Notes under the pieces: model-generated | Seen by the model: only the letters and a program-made list of their open reading frames with translations | Database searches by the model: none | Told to the model about the DNA's origin: nothing | Shown: in pieces, positions 15,661-24,803 of the stretch | Position numbering within the stretch: position 1 is the first letter of the stretch | Layout of the letters: each line of letters begins with the position of its first letter | From: a bacterium | GTDB taxonomy: Bacteria; Hydrothermota; DG-26; JAUXAN01 | Assembly: GCA_030619885.1 (NCBI GenBank) | Contig: JAUXAN010000022.1 | Span: 1-40,660 of the forward strand | Reading direction: 5' to 3' | Length of the DNA stretch: 40,660 nucleotides | Program-made: the position numbers and the translations under genes

Positions 15661-16719
15661 ATGCATATTGACGAATTATTGAATATAATGGTTAAAAATG
15701 GAGCTTCAGACCTCCATCTCAAAGTAGGAAGTCCTCCACTGTTTAGAATTCACGGCGAGCTTCTACCACTTGACAGCCCAGCACTCACCACTGAAGATGT
15801 GAGGAGCTTGGTCGGTCAGATGGCAAATGATGAGCAGAAGCGAAGATTCGATAAAGCGAGGGAACTCGACTTGGCTTACAACCTCGAGGGGGTTGCCCGT
15901 TTCAGGGTCAATGTCTTTTTGCAGAGAATGAATGTTGGGGCGGTTATTCGCCTCATCCCTCTGAATATCAAGTTAATCGATGATTTGGGATTTCCACCGG
16001 TACTCAAAACCCTTGCCTTGAAACCAAGAGGACTTGTCTTAGTAACAGGACCCACAGGATGCGGTAAATCGACCACCCTTGCTGCGATGACTGAACATAT
16101 TAATAACAATCGTCGGTGTCATATTATGACCATAGAAGACCCTATTGAGTTTGTTCATCAGGATAAAAAGAGTGTTATAAACCAGCGGGAGTTAGGTTCT
16201 GATACGCTCACTTATGTTGAAGCATTAAAACATGTTCTCAGACAGGATCCCGATGTGATTTTGATTGGGGAGATGCGAGATTTTGATACAATCGCACTTG
16301 CTATCACTGCCGCCGAAACAGGGCATCTGGTCTTCTCAACCTTACATACCGTAGGTTCGTCTCAGACAATCGACCGTATCATAGATGCCTATCCACCTCA
16401 TCAACAGCAGCAGATTCGCAACCAGCTATCTACAGTTTTAGAAGGCGTCGTCTCTCAAGTCCTTCTGCCAACCGCTGATGGTAAGGGAAGGGTTGCTGCA
16501 TTGGATATTATGGTATCCACCGCAGCGGTCAGAAATTTGATCAGAGATAATAAAACATATCAAATTTCCAGTGTTATACAGACCGGTGCTGCCCAGGGTA
16601 TGCAGACCCTGGACGCTTCTTTGAAAATACTATATCAAAAAGGACTAATCACTTACGAGGAAGCATTGACGAAATGCACCAATCCTGAGGCATTCAAGAA
16701 ACTGGCCACTCATGGCTGA
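15661..16719 (+). CDS. pilT: PilT-type pilus retraction ATPase
   Basis: 352 residues, the normal length of PilT/PilU. The N-terminal part opens with HIDELLNIMVKNGASDLHLK (PAS-like). The RecA-like ATPase domain has Walker A GPTGCGKSTT, an Asp box (TIEDPIEFVH), Walker B VILIGEMRD and a His box TGHLVFSTLHT. It is a hexameric motor at the inner face of the membrane that depolymerises type IV pili. No pilin or other pilus gene lies in the window. selA overlaps its end by 8 bases. Separating PilT from PilU is not possible from this alone. Confidence 0.92.
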   Translation: MHIDELLNIMVKNGASDLHLKVGSPPLFRIHGELLPLDSPALTTEDVRSLVGQMANDEQKRRFDKARELDLAYNLEGVARFRVNVFLQRMNVGAVIRLIPLNIKLIDDLGFPPVLKTLALKPRGLVLVTGPTGCGKSTTLAAMTEHINNNRRCHIMTIEDPIEFVHQDKKSVINQRELGSDTLTYVEALKHVLRQDPDVILIGEMRDFDTIALAITAAETGHLVFSTLHTVGSSQTIDRIIDAYPPHQQQQIRNQLSTVLEGVVSQVLLPTADGKGRVAALDIMVSTAAVRNLIRDNKTYQISSVIQTGAAQGMQTLDASLKILYQKGLITYEEALTKCTNPEAFKKLATHG

Positions 16720-18094
16720 AAAGTCACCCCTTCTCCAGAAAATCCCTTCTGTACATGAAATTTTAAAACATCAAAAACTTAAATCATTACTTTTAGATTA
16801 CAACCGTTCATTTGTCGTAGATGTTGTCAACGATGTTTTAGGAAATATCAGAAAAGATATAGCCTCTTCCCAGAATCGAAGAGTGGACCTTTCCACAGGA
16901 TACATCTCATCGAAGGTGTGTGAAACCATTGACAAGATAATGAAACCATCTCTTGTAAGGGTGATCAATGCGACTGGGGTTATCCTCCACACAGGACTGG
17001 GGAGAGCAATTCTTGATGAGAATGCATTGGAGTCTTTAAAAGAGATCGGAGGCAATTATTGTAATTTAGAGATAGATGCAGAAAGCGGCAAGCGAGGGAG
17101 AAGAGAGACTCATCTACGAAATTTGATTTGCACTCTAAGCAACGGTGAGGATGCCTTTGTAGTAAACAACAATGCCGCAGGGGTTATGCTCTCTTTAAAT
17201 ACACTCGCTTTAGGCAGGGAGGTTATCGTAGCAAGAGGAGAGTTGGTGGAAATCGGTGGTTCGTTTAGAATGCCGGAGATTATGAAAAAAAGCGGATGCA
17301 AACTCGTGGAGGTGGGAACAACCAACAGGGTGACGGTGGATGATTATCGCAGGGCTGCAGGTGAAAATACAGCATTACTATTAAAAGTTCACACCAGTAA
17401 TTATAGAATTGTCGGATTTAGTAAAGATGTGTCCTTGAAAGAGTTGGTAAAATTAGGAGATGATTTGAATTTACCGGTGATGTATGATGTTGGAAGTGGC
17501 GCTCTACTTCCGGAGATAAAAAAAGAGCCATTGATTGGTGAGAGCGTAGCTACTGGTGTTTCTATCATTAGTTTCAGCGCAGACAAATTGTTGGGAGGTC
17601 CACAGGGGGGGATCATTATTGGCAAGAAACATTATATAGAGGAGATGAGGAAAAATCCGTTTGCGAGGGCGGTTAGAATAGGGAAATTGACTATCGCTGC
17701 TTTAGAATCAACACTGAAGGGGTATCTGACCAGAGAGAGACTAAATCCTACCCTCCAGATGCTGTCCCGACCACTCGATGATATACATAACGATGCAGTT
17801 CATCTGGCAAAACATTTAAAAGCTACTCTGAAAGGGAGTTTTGAAGTAGAGGTTATTGACGGTTATTCAAAGAGCGGCGGTGGTGCATTGCCACTCGAGG
17901 AGCTGCCCACTAAATTGGTAGCAATCAAACCCATCAAAGGGTTTGTTGAAAAATTGGCAAAGAGTCTGCGTTTGAGTGCCCCCTCCGTTATCGGACGTAT
18001 AGCAAACAACAGATTGTTGCTTGACCTTCGAACGGTTAAAAAAGATGCGATAGAAGAAATAGTGGAAACTTTCAAAAAAATCGCGAAAAGTTAA
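16712..18094 (+). CDS. selA: L-seryl-tRNA(Sec) selenium transferase
   Basis: Converts Ser-tRNA(Sec) to Sec-tRNA(Sec) using selenophosphate, a PLP enzyme. 460 residues, as in bacterial SelA. Visible features: N-terminal IPSVHEILKHQKLKSLLLDY, INATGVILHTGLGRAIL, DAFVVNNNAAGVMLSLNTLA, and the PLP lysine Lys292 in SFSADKLLGGPQGGIIIG. selB follows five bases downstream. selD and the selC tRNA are not in this window, so the pathway must be completed elsewhere. Translation is probably coupled to pilT. Confidence 0.95.
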   Translation: MAEKSPLLQKIPSVHEILKHQKLKSLLLDYNRSFVVDVVNDVLGNIRKDIASSQNRRVDLSTGYISSKVCETIDKIMKPSLVRVINATGVILHTGLGRAILDENALESLKEIGGNYCNLEIDAESGKRGRRETHLRNLICTLSNGEDAFVVNNNAAGVMLSLNTLALGREVIVARGELVEIGGSFRMPEIMKKSGCKLVEVGTTNRVTVDDYRRAAGENTALLLKVHTSNYRIVGFSKDVSLKELVKLGDDLNLPVMYDVGSGALLPEIKKEPLIGESVATGVSIISFSADKLLGGPQGGIIIGKKHYIEEMRKNPFARAVRIGKLTIAALESTLKGYLTRERLNPTLQMLSRPLDDIHNDAVHLAKHLKATLKGSFEVEVIDGYSKSGGGALPLEELPTKLVAIKPIKGFVEKLAKSLRLSAPSVIGRIANNRLLLDLRTVKKDAIEEIVETFKKIAKS

Positions 18095-18099
18095 CTGGC

Positions 18100-20001
18100 T
18101 TGATTACAAAACATATCATTATAGGCACCGCAGGGCATATAGACCACGGTAAGACGAAACTTACAGAAGCACTCACCGGAGTGAATACAGACCGTTTACC
18201 AGAAGAAAAACAGAGAGAGATGTCTATAGACCTGGGTTTCGCACCGTTTGATCTGGCAGAGGAACTGAAAGCGAGTATAGTGGATGTGCCCGGCCATGAA
18301 AGATTTATCAAAAATATGGCTGCAGGCGTCAGCGGTATAGATATGGTGCTTTTCTGTGTTGCGGCTGATGATGGAGTTATGCCTCAGACTATCGAACATC
18401 TCCAGATTCTGGACCTGCTCGGAGTTACCTGCGGTATAATCGCTCTGACCAAGATAGACCTCGTATCCAAGGATAGAATAGATAGGGTTGTAGAAGAGAT
18501 AAAAACTTTAACAAGGGGTGCATTCCTTGCAGATGCCCCTATAATTGGTGTCTCTGCAGTTACCAAAGATGGTATTGAAGCTTTCAAAGAGGCAATCATT
18601 GAAATAGCAGAGAAAGTTCCACCTCGCAGTGAGAATGGGATATTCAGACTGCCCATAGATAGAATTTTTACAATGTCGGGATTCGGTACAGTCATTACCG
18701 GAACTCTAATTTCAGGAAAACTTGTAACCGGTTCTTCTGTAAAAATTTTACCTCCAAATATAAGGGCACGCGTGAGGAATATTCAGGTGCACAATAGACC
18801 AGTAAATGAGGCGGTGGCAGGACAGCGTACGGCATTGAATTTGAAAGATGTGGACAAATCCGATATACAGAGAGGGGATCTTGTCACTACTCCAAAGTTG
18901 CTCGAAGCGACCACTCAAATCAATGCTAAATTGAAATTGCTCGGGACTGTTAAAAAACCATTGAAGGACAGGACAAGAATCAGATTTCATAGTGGAACGA
19001 GTGAGATAATGGCAAGGGTCGCCTTGATAGGTACTTCAGAATTGGAGCCGGGAAAGTCCTGTTTTGTCCAGATCCAACTTGAGAAACCCACTGTAGTTTT
19101 GAGGAAAGACAGATTCATCATCAGAACTTATTCGCCCCAGATAACCATCGGCGGCGGTACTATATTGGATGGTTATCCAAAGCAGTACAGAGCAAGACTT
19201 GAAGAAAACTTTAAATCTGAACTAGAAATAATGGAAAGTAAGGATGAGTCGAGGGTCATTGAACATATCTTAGTTAATAAAAAATCATATATAAAATCCA
19301 TAGATGAACTGGTAAAATTGGTGAATATATCACCAAAAGCAGCAGAGAATATTATAGAGAGACTCTATCAGGATAAAAAAGTAGAAAAACTCGGCAGAAA
19401 GATGGTGGTTCACACCGAGATATTGGAGCTATTTAAAGAGAAGATAAGGAAAACATTGGACGACTTTTTCAAAGGCCAACTTTATGTATCAAAAACTAAT
19501 TTGAGGACTCTGTTTCAAAAGGAGATTGACTCACGGATTTTTGAAACCATTCTAAAAGAACTGAAAGATGCAGGCATTATCAGTATCAAGGAAGACAGGA
19601 TAGAGATAGTATCGCATAAGGACGAGTTAAAAGGGACGATACTGCACATCGAAAATTTATACAAAGAATCTCTCTTCAGCCCACCTGACTTAAAAGAAGT
19701 AACAAAGAGGTCGGGAATAAAAGGAGAGACAGTAAGTGATATTTACGCCGATTTATTAAAATCTAATATCTTAGTGGAGGTAGCCAGAGGAATAACATTT
19801 CACCACTCAGCGATCGACTCTGCAATAAACAAACTGAGAGATTATCAAAAAGAGATAACTGTGAGTGAATTCAGACAACTACTTGGGACAAGCAGGAAAT
19901 ATGCCGTCCCATTATTAGAATACCTTGATAGGATAGGAATCACGCACAGAGAAGGGGATGTAAGAGTGTTAAGTAAAAAGTCCAAAAAATCTGTAGATTA
20001 G
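18100..20001 (+). CDS. selB: Selenocysteine-specific elongation factor
   Basis: GTPase that carries Sec-tRNA(Sec) to the ribosome and binds the SECIS hairpin. 633 residues starting at TTG 18100, five bases after selA. G domain: GTAGHIDHGKTKL (G1), DVPGHERFIKNMAAG (G3), TKIDLV (G4). Beta-barrel domains 2-3 run to about residue 350. C-terminal winged-helix repeats from about 370 (VIEHILVNKKSYIKSIDELV; EITVSEFRQLLGTSRKYAVP) bind mRNA. Together with selA it shows the organism uses selenocysteine; no selenoprotein gene was recognised here. Confidence 0.95.
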   Translation: MITKHIIIGTAGHIDHGKTKLTEALTGVNTDRLPEEKQREMSIDLGFAPFDLAEELKASIVDVPGHERFIKNMAAGVSGIDMVLFCVAADDGVMPQTIEHLQILDLLGVTCGIIALTKIDLVSKDRIDRVVEEIKTLTRGAFLADAPIIGVSAVTKDGIEAFKEAIIEIAEKVPPRSENGIFRLPIDRIFTMSGFGTVITGTLISGKLVTGSSVKILPPNIRARVRNIQVHNRPVNEAVAGQRTALNLKDVDKSDIQRGDLVTTPKLLEATTQINAKLKLLGTVKKPLKDRTRIRFHSGTSEIMARVALIGTSELEPGKSCFVQIQLEKPTVVLRKDRFIIRTYSPQITIGGGTILDGYPKQYRARLEENFKSELEIMESKDESRVIEHILVNKKSYIKSIDELVKLVNISPKAAENIIERLYQDKKVEKLGRKMVVHTEILELFKEKIRKTLDDFFKGQLYVSKTNLRTLFQKEIDSRIFETILKELKDAGIISIKEDRIEIVSHKDELKGTILHIENLYKESLFSPPDLKEVTKRSGIKGETVSDIYADLLKSNILVEVARGITFHHSAIDSAINKLRDYQKEITVSEFRQLLGTSRKYAVPLLEYLDRIGITHREGDVRVLSKKSKKSVD

Positions 20002-20101
20002 AACAAACGAACGCCTGCCCCCATTACCAAATACCCCATCTTCTGGCTTCTTTTCACAGTCAGATGGGAGAGTGTTTTTTCTAAAAATAGATGTTTTTTA
20101 T

Positions 20102-20129
20102 TTGACAAATGTATTATAAATTATACAAT
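20102..20129 (+). promoter_or_regulatory. Promoter of the RHH/RelE pair
   Basis: TTGACA at 20102-20107, a 16-base spacer and TACAAT at 20124-20129, in a very AT-rich stretch with ATTATA/TATAAT partial symmetry that could serve as an autoregulatory operator. Confidence 0.5.
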
Positions 20130-20209
20130 ATATAATAGGTATAGAGTTATAGGTAAAGTTGGAGCCCGGCAATTCTACCAGCAATTTTATATCAACAAAG
20201 GAGGAAAAA

Positions 20210-20455
20210 ATGAAAAAAGCTAAGGGAGGAAAATACAGCCACAAGGTGCTGCCTGTAAGGCTGACACCTGAGGCAGAAAAGGAGTTAGAACGGTTATGCG
20301 AGGAAACTCAGAGACCAAAGTCATACTTTTTGCGAAAGGCTGTAGAAGAGTTTTTAGAAAAGGAAGCACTTTACAGAATGGCTTTGGAGCGATGGGAAAA
20401 CAGAGACGATCGCATAATCACTGCCGAGGAAATGCATGAAAGACTCGGAATATAG
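20210..20455 (+). CDS. Ribbon-helix-helix antitoxin
   Basis: 81 residues. The start is fixed by GGAGGAAAAAATG. The N-terminal strand and two helices (KVLPVRLTPEAEKELERLCE, then RPKSYFLRKAVEEFLEKEA) are a ribbon-helix-helix DNA-binding domain. The acidic tail (TAEEMHERLGI) would wrap the toxin. It overlaps the RelE-like gene by 20 bases. Such antitoxins repress their own promoter with the toxin as corepressor. It most resembles RelB/DinJ-type partners. Confidence 0.88.
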   Translation: MKKAKGGKYSHKVLPVRLTPEAEKELERLCEETQRPKSYFLRKAVEEFLEKEALYRMALERWENRDDRIITAEEMHERLGI

Positions 20456-20696
20456 AATTCTTTATAAGTCAAGTGTAGAAAGGGATTTTAAGAGAATTGA
20501 CATAAGTGAGAGAAGAAGGGTTGTGGAGAAAATAGAATCACAATTGTTACAGGATCCCTACAAAGGAAAACCGTTAAAAGGAGAATATAAAGGCTTCTGG
20601 AGTACTCGGATAGGAGAGTATCGAGTAGTATATAAAATCATTCAAAAAGATGTGGTCATCGTAGCTGTGAAACACAGGAAAGAGGTTTATAAATAA
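20436..20696 (+). CDS. RelE/ParE-family toxin
   Basis: 86 residues with the RelE fold sequence pattern: YRILYKSSVERDFKRI, a central helix, LLQDPYKGKPLKGEYKG, FWSTRIGEYRVVYKI, and basic C-terminal VAVKHRKEVY. RelE members cleave mRNA in the ribosome A site, while ParE members poison gyrase. The basic Arg/Lys set and YRVVYKI favour RelE, but this is not decisive. A weak hairpin (ATCTCT/AGAGAT, 20699-20716) follows. Confidence 0.9.
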   Translation: MKDSEYRILYKSSVERDFKRIDISERRRVVEKIESQLLQDPYKGKPLKGEYKGFWSTRIGEYRVVYKIIQKDVVIVAVKHRKEVYK

Positions 20697-20785
20697 ATAT
20701 CTCTAAATAGAGAGATCTAAAAAAGTATGATTCTTATAAAAAGCCAAAATTTTTTGCTTTAAAATGAACGGGTCACCAATGATAG

Positions 20786-21040
20786 CTTTCTCGAATTCGG
20801 AGTTTTTCAAAGACCTGTTTAAAATTTTTTAGTTCCTCTGCTATTCATCTTTGGTTTAATTTCCTTGGCATATGGTGTAGACACATTGCTTATGTAATGG
20901 ACTCCAAGGAGACAGGTGAAGATGCAGATATTCTTGCAGGCAATGACCTTATTCAAAAATATAATATAAAGCTGGATCTTAAAAGAGAGCGTATTATTTT
21001 AGACAAGGCGAGTCTTAAAAGAGCTCAGATGGTAAGATAA
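20786..21040 (+). pseudogene. Decayed retropepsin-like aspartic protease fragment
   Basis: An open frame with no convincing start. Its last 47 codons (from ATG 20897) encode DADILAGNDLIQKYNIKLDL followed by KRERIIL. This matches the C-terminal pattern of retroviral-type aspartic proteases in prokaryotes (D-i-L-G-x-D-f-x-x-k-y-x-x-x-l-D). The catalytic D-T-G-A part is missing upstream, where the frame degenerates. It is probably a remnant of a small protease gene. Confidence 0.4.
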
Positions 21041-21086
21041 TTAGATAAGATCCCCCCATCTTTCCTAATTTAGTCTGCTGCATTAT

Positions 21087-21114
21087 CTCTTATGTCTTTG
21101 TGTCAAGGTCTGAC
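21087..21114. repeat. 28-base dispersed repeat, copy 1
   Basis: CTCTTATGTCTTTGTGTCAA followed by GGTCTGAC. It matches 25 of 28 positions of the copy at 37284-37311, which forms the 3' end of the P-loop gene there. Confidence 0.55.
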
Positions 21115-21268
21115 CCTAAAGATAATGACGATATTGTGAATAATGAATGAACCATTTCCAATACCCAACATTTCAAAAATTCGAATTTGTGAACAGGTGG
21201 TGTGAATAAAATTCACAAGAGACTTCGGATGGCTGACCCTCTGATTCCCAGAAAGTGGACAAACGACT

Positions 21269-21296
21269 TTTCTCGCTTTCGTGCGAAAGCGAGAAA
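21269..21296. repeat. Perfect 13-bp hairpin
   Basis: TTTCTCGCTTTCG (21269-21281) and CGAAAGCGAGAAA (21284-21296) with a 2-base gap. It lies in gene-free DNA and has no T-tract. Confidence 0.65.
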
Positions 21297-21458
21297 GATG
21301 AACTGTGGTTGACAAAGTGAACGAATGACCCCAAATTGTCGCTTGACATTTTTGTATTTTTAGATTATGATTGTAATACAAAATGGAAGTAATATTCCGT
21401 TGGGGACGGTGCTTGACTCTGTGACTTTAACAAGGGGATAGGCTACTTTAAAGAGGTT

Positions 21459-21719
21459 TTAATCAGAACCGGTCTCTTTTGAGGAAATGGTCTCTTTTGA
21501 GGAAATGTCAGTATTTTTTAGTTCAAACCCACCTTCTTTTTTTACCAATTTCTTTATTCTTTCTTCAGCCTGATTCAGTTTTTCTCTGCATACCACTGCG
21601 AGCCTCCTTCCTTCTTCATATAATTCGAGCAGTCTATCTAGTTCTACATCAGGGCTCTCCATCTGTCTTACTATCTCTTCCAATTTTCTGAACGCTTCTT
21701 CAAATTTATTCTCACCCAT
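21459..21719 (-). CDS. xseB: Exodeoxyribonuclease VII small subunit
   Basis: 86 residues. The core is two helices typical of XseB: KFEEAFRKLEEIVRQMES, then ELDRLLELYEEGRRLAVVC, then LNQAEERIKKL. XseB binds several-fold to XseA to form the single-strand exonuclease; xseA is not in this window. The C-terminal tail contains a perfect 18-base tandem duplication (21471-21506) encoding ISSKET twice, so the tail is freely variable. It lies last in the PAC2-ybbR-tsaD-acd-xseB run, two bases after the dehydrogenase gene. Confidence 0.92.
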   Translation of the reverse strand: MGENKFEEAFRKLEEIVRQMESPDVELDRLLELYEEGRRLAVVCREKLNQAEERIKKLVKKEGGFELKNTDISSKETISSKETGSD

Positions 21720-21721
21720 AT

Positions 21722-22870
21722 TCAGATATCTCCCTTCATAATACTGCTTCCAATGACCAGTCGCTGTATCTGGTTCGTTCCTTCATATATCTGGGTTATC
21801 TTGGCATCCCGCATCATCTTCTCCACAGGATAGTCACGCATATATCCATAACCACCGAAGATTTGAACGGCATCCGTTGTTACCCGCATACACATATCAG
21901 ATGCGAACACCTTCGTCATAGAGGAGACTTTCCCAACATTCTTCGCACCCGAATCGATCCATCTTGACACAGCGTAAACGAATGCCCTTGCCGCCTCAAT
22001 CTGGGTTGCCATATCGGCAAGCATAAATTGTATCGCCTGGAAATTTATTATCGTCTTTCCAAACTGTACCCTCTCTCTTGCATGTCTTGCCGCTTCCTCA
22101 TAAGCGCCCTGGGCTATACCAACCGCCTGTGCTCCGATACAGGGTCTCGTCTTTTCGAATAGCCTCATTGCGGTTAAAAAGCCTCTTCCTTCTTTACCTA
22201 ACAGGTTCTCTTTTGGAACTCTGCAGTTTTCGAACAACAATTCTGATGTCGCAGATGCCCTTATGCCCATCTTGTTTTCCTCTTTTCCAAAGGTAAAGCC
22301 TGAGGTCCCTTTCTCCACTATGAATGCAGAGAGCCCCCTTGCCCCCTTTTTGGGATTGGTACTTGCGATTATTGTGTATATATCTGCAACGCCACCGTTT
22401 GTTATGAATTGCTTGGTTCCGTTAAGAATGTAACTGTCTCCATCCAATACAGCTGTTGTCTGCACATTACTCGCATCGCTACCCGCATTCGCCTCTGTCA
22501 ATCCGAAGGCAGCCAATTTTTCACCAGATGCAATGGATGGAAGATACTTCTTTTTCTGTTCGGGATTACCAGCGATGAGAATTGGATATGTTCCAAGTCC
22601 ACTCCCTGCGTATGATACCGCGACACCTGAACATGCCCTTGAAAGTTCTTCCACTGCAATGCAGAAATCGAGTATACCGCCTCCTAACCCCTCATACTCC
22701 TCTGGAACGAATATTGAGAATAGACCAATCTTAGCTATCTCCTGCATAATTTCGTGAGAGAATTCGGCTTTTTCATCGAGTTCTGCACGAATAGGTACGA
22801 TTTTTTCCTCAGCAATCTTTCTTGCAAGTTTTTTTATCTGTTTCTGTTCATCGGACAGAAAATAATTCAT
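21722..22870 (-). CDS. Acyl-CoA dehydrogenase
   Basis: 382 residues, a full-length FAD-dependent dehydrogenase that oxidises acyl-CoA to enoyl-CoA and passes electrons to ETF. Motifs: FGLTEANAGSDASNVQTTA (FAD-binding signature), KQFITNGGVAD, ERVQFGKTI, QIFGGYGYMRDYPVEKMMRD, and the catalytic Glu in IYEGTNQIQRL, as in short-chain/butyryl-CoA enzymes. ATG 22870 is chosen for its AGGAGGT ribosome binding site; a longer frame lacks one. The substrate chain length cannot be fixed. No ETF genes are nearby. Confidence 0.93.
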   Translation of the reverse strand: MNYFLSDEQKQIKKLARKIAEEKIVPIRAELDEKAEFSHEIMQEIAKIGLFSIFVPEEYEGLGGGILDFCIAVEELSRACSGVAVSYAGSGLGTYPILIAGNPEQKKKYLPSIASGEKLAAFGLTEANAGSDASNVQTTAVLDGDSYILNGTKQFITNGGVADIYTIIASTNPKKGARGLSAFIVEKGTSGFTFGKEENKMGIRASATSELLFENCRVPKENLLGKEGRGFLTAMRLFEKTRPCIGAQAVGIAQGAYEEAARHARERVQFGKTIINFQAIQFMLADMATQIEAARAFVYAVSRWIDSGAKNVGKVSSMTKVFASDMCMRVTTDAVQIFGGYGYMRDYPVEKMMRDAKITQIYEGTNQIQRLVIGSSIMKGDI

Positions 22871-22880
22871 AAGACCTCCT

Positions 22881-23864
22881 TTATAAGGGCAACCTCGCAG
22901 ATGGAGAGATGGATAGATCCGAGGTTTCACCCATTTTTATATGAACATAGCCACACGAAGCAATCATTGCTGCATTATCACTACAGAGTTCCATTGAAGG
23001 GAAGTATGCTTTCAGTCCACTGTTTTCAAATTTCTTTCTCAGTGTCTTATTCCTTGCTACACCCCCTACTACTAATATCTTATCTATTTTTAACTCTGTA
23101 GATGCCCGGACAGTTTTATCAACTAAGGAATCACAGGCTGCATCTTGGAAACTTGCTGCAATATCTTTCAAATGTTCTTTTTTTTTCTTCTCGCCTATCT
23201 TCTCAATATAGTAAAGGACAGAAGTCTTCAACCCACTATAAGAAAAATTGTATCCGGCTATGTTCGCCCTTGGAAACTTCACATACTGTGGATCGCCCCC
23301 TTTTGCAAGTTCTTCTATCTCCTGCCCGCCTGGATATTTCAGTCCGAGGAGTTTTGCCACTTTATCAAATGCCTCTCCACACGCATCATCTAAGGTTCCA
23401 CCAAGTCGTCTATATTTACACTTTTTTTCAACGAAGACCAATTCGGTGTGTCCACCTGAGGCGATCAGACTGATTAAAGGTGGTTTCAAGTCTCTATGTG
23501 TCAGAAAGTTTGCGAAGATATGACCTTCAAGATGGTTCACGCCTATTAAGGGAACTTTGAGTGAATAAGCGAGAGATTTAGCAATTGAAACACCTACGAG
23601 AAGTGCTCCAATCAACCCGGGTCCAATGGTTACCGCTATTCCATCAATGTCCGAGAAATTCAGCCCTGCCACTTTCAGTGTTTCCTCAATTACAGGAACG
23701 ATCAGTTTTATATGAGCACGGGATGCGAGTTCTGGAACCACTCCACCATATCGAGTATGAATAAATTGAGAAGATATAATATTCGATAATATCTCTTGCC
23801 CGTCTTTGACTGCTGAACAGGCGGTCTCATCACACGATGTCTCTATACCCATGATATACATCAT
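22881..23864 (-). CDS. tsaD: tRNA threonylcarbamoyltransferase
   Basis: Transfers the threonylcarbamoyl group to A37 of ANN-decoding tRNAs (t6A), working with TsaB/TsaE. 327 residues. Motifs: IMGIETSCDETACS (ATPase core), VTIGPGLIGALLVGVS, NHLEGHIFANF with the HxxxH iron/metal motif, SGGHTELV, and VVGGVARNKTLR. The start overlaps the ybbR stop (ATGATG); three nearby Met codons leave the exact start open within four residues. It is an essential housekeeping gene. Confidence 0.95.
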   Translation of the reverse strand: MMYIMGIETSCDETACSAVKDGQEILSNIISSQFIHTRYGGVVPELASRAHIKLIVPVIEETLKVAGLNFSDIDGIAVTIGPGLIGALLVGVSIAKSLAYSLKVPLIGVNHLEGHIFANFLTHRDLKPPLISLIASGGHTELVFVEKKCKYRRLGGTLDDACGEAFDKVAKLLGLKYPGGQEIEELAKGGDPQYVKFPRANIAGYNFSYSGLKTSVLYYIEKIGEKKKKEHLKDIAASFQDAACDSLVDKTVRASTELKIDKILVVGGVARNKTLRKKFENSGLKAYFPSMELCSDNAAMIASCGYVHIKMGETSDLSISPSARLPL

Positions 23865-24772
23865 TCAATTCTTACTTCAAATCGTTCAGGAGATGCGTCT
23901 ATCAGATTTATATTCTCAGGCAATCTGATCCTTGCAAGGAGAAGATATTCCCCTTTCGTGTATCCTTTCAAATTCAATTCCACACCTATCATCTCTTTTT
24001 TCAAACTTTTCATATCGCTCTCTGCACCAGAAAGAACGAGTTTTATTAGTCTGGGAGTAATCGTAACATTACGATATTTTGGACGATTTATGATTTTGAT
24101 GGGCAGATCGGTATAAGTTGAAGCGACCATTCTCTCAATCGTTACACCGACTAATACAGATTCGGGTTCTATATTAAATCCCTCTCCTTGAGGGAGAACG
24201 AGTTTAGTGAATATTTCAAAAGGTCGTTCCTTCTCTGCAAGATCAACTGCTTCCGTCTCGACTAATTTTACCTTTTTGAGAAGACTCCTCCCGCCTGACA
24301 ATTCAATTTGGGATGGCTTGATTTTTTCTTCTGTTTTTGTGTATCCATCCTTGGGTAAATTTTTGAAAATTGGCTTGACTCTTACTGACTTTTTACTCTT
24401 CTTATCGAATTGCATCTCGAGTTTCGGGGTTGAAATGACTCGGGTAACTTTCAGTTCCTCTGGAAATCGAAACAGTCTCTTATCTATAGTGAATGTATAT
24501 TCCCCCCTTCTCAGATTGCCAGGATTGAGTATATAGGGTTCTCGGTCATTTGAAAGATTGTATTTTAGAATCTGTTTGCCTTTACCACTTAATTCGATTA
24601 CTAAATTTTTTGGGATAGGGCTAATGAGAACCACATCTTCAGGAAAATTTACAACCAGAGGCACCTTGGTTTTTATTGAATAGGTCTTTTCGGTAGCCAC
24701 ATGAAGCCATAAGATGAGTGCAATTATCAAAGAAAATATTTTCGGTTTTACATCTTTTGTAAAAGACTTCAC
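23861..24772 (-). CDS. YbbR-domain membrane-anchored protein
   Basis: 303 residues starting with GTG (AGGGGGA upstream). One N-terminal membrane helix (KIFSLIIALILWLHV) is followed by about three YbbR-like repeats (VPLVVNFPED...; VRVKPIFKNLPKDGYT...; LPIKIINRPKYRNVTI), which lie outside the membrane. In Firmicutes the homologue CdaR regulates the diadenylate cyclase CdaA; no cdaA neighbour is visible here, as it would lie elsewhere. It overlaps tsaD by four bases. Confidence 0.85.
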   Translation of the reverse strand: MKSFTKDVKPKIFSLIIALILWLHVATEKTYSIKTKVPLVVNFPEDVVLISPIPKNLVIELSGKGKQILKYNLSNDREPYILNPGNLRRGEYTFTIDKRLFRFPEELKVTRVISTPKLEMQFDKKSKKSVRVKPIFKNLPKDGYTKTEEKIKPSQIELSGGRSLLKKVKLVETEAVDLAEKERPFEIFTKLVLPQGEGFNIEPESVLVGVTIERMVASTYTDLPIKIINRPKYRNVTITPRLIKLVLSGAESDMKSLKKEMIGVELNLKGYTKGEYLLLARIRLPENINLIDASPERFEVRIE

Positions 24773-24803
24773 AGATTTTCCCCCTATCCCCTTAAATTAA
24801 TTT

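Larger units (their letters stand above)
20697..21458. other. 762-base gene-poor region
   Basis: Contains a weak hairpin after the toxin gene, a retropepsin-like pseudogene fragment (20786-21040), a 28-base repeat shared with 37284-37311 (21087-21114) and a perfect 13-bp hairpin (21269-21296). No intact gene is supported. It looks like a landing site of decayed mobile sequence. Confidence 0.6.

Noticed and set aside
20002-20158. Possible selC (tRNA-Sec) after selB
   Set aside because: No cloverleaf, T-loop or CCA-like end was visible here or elsewhere in the window.
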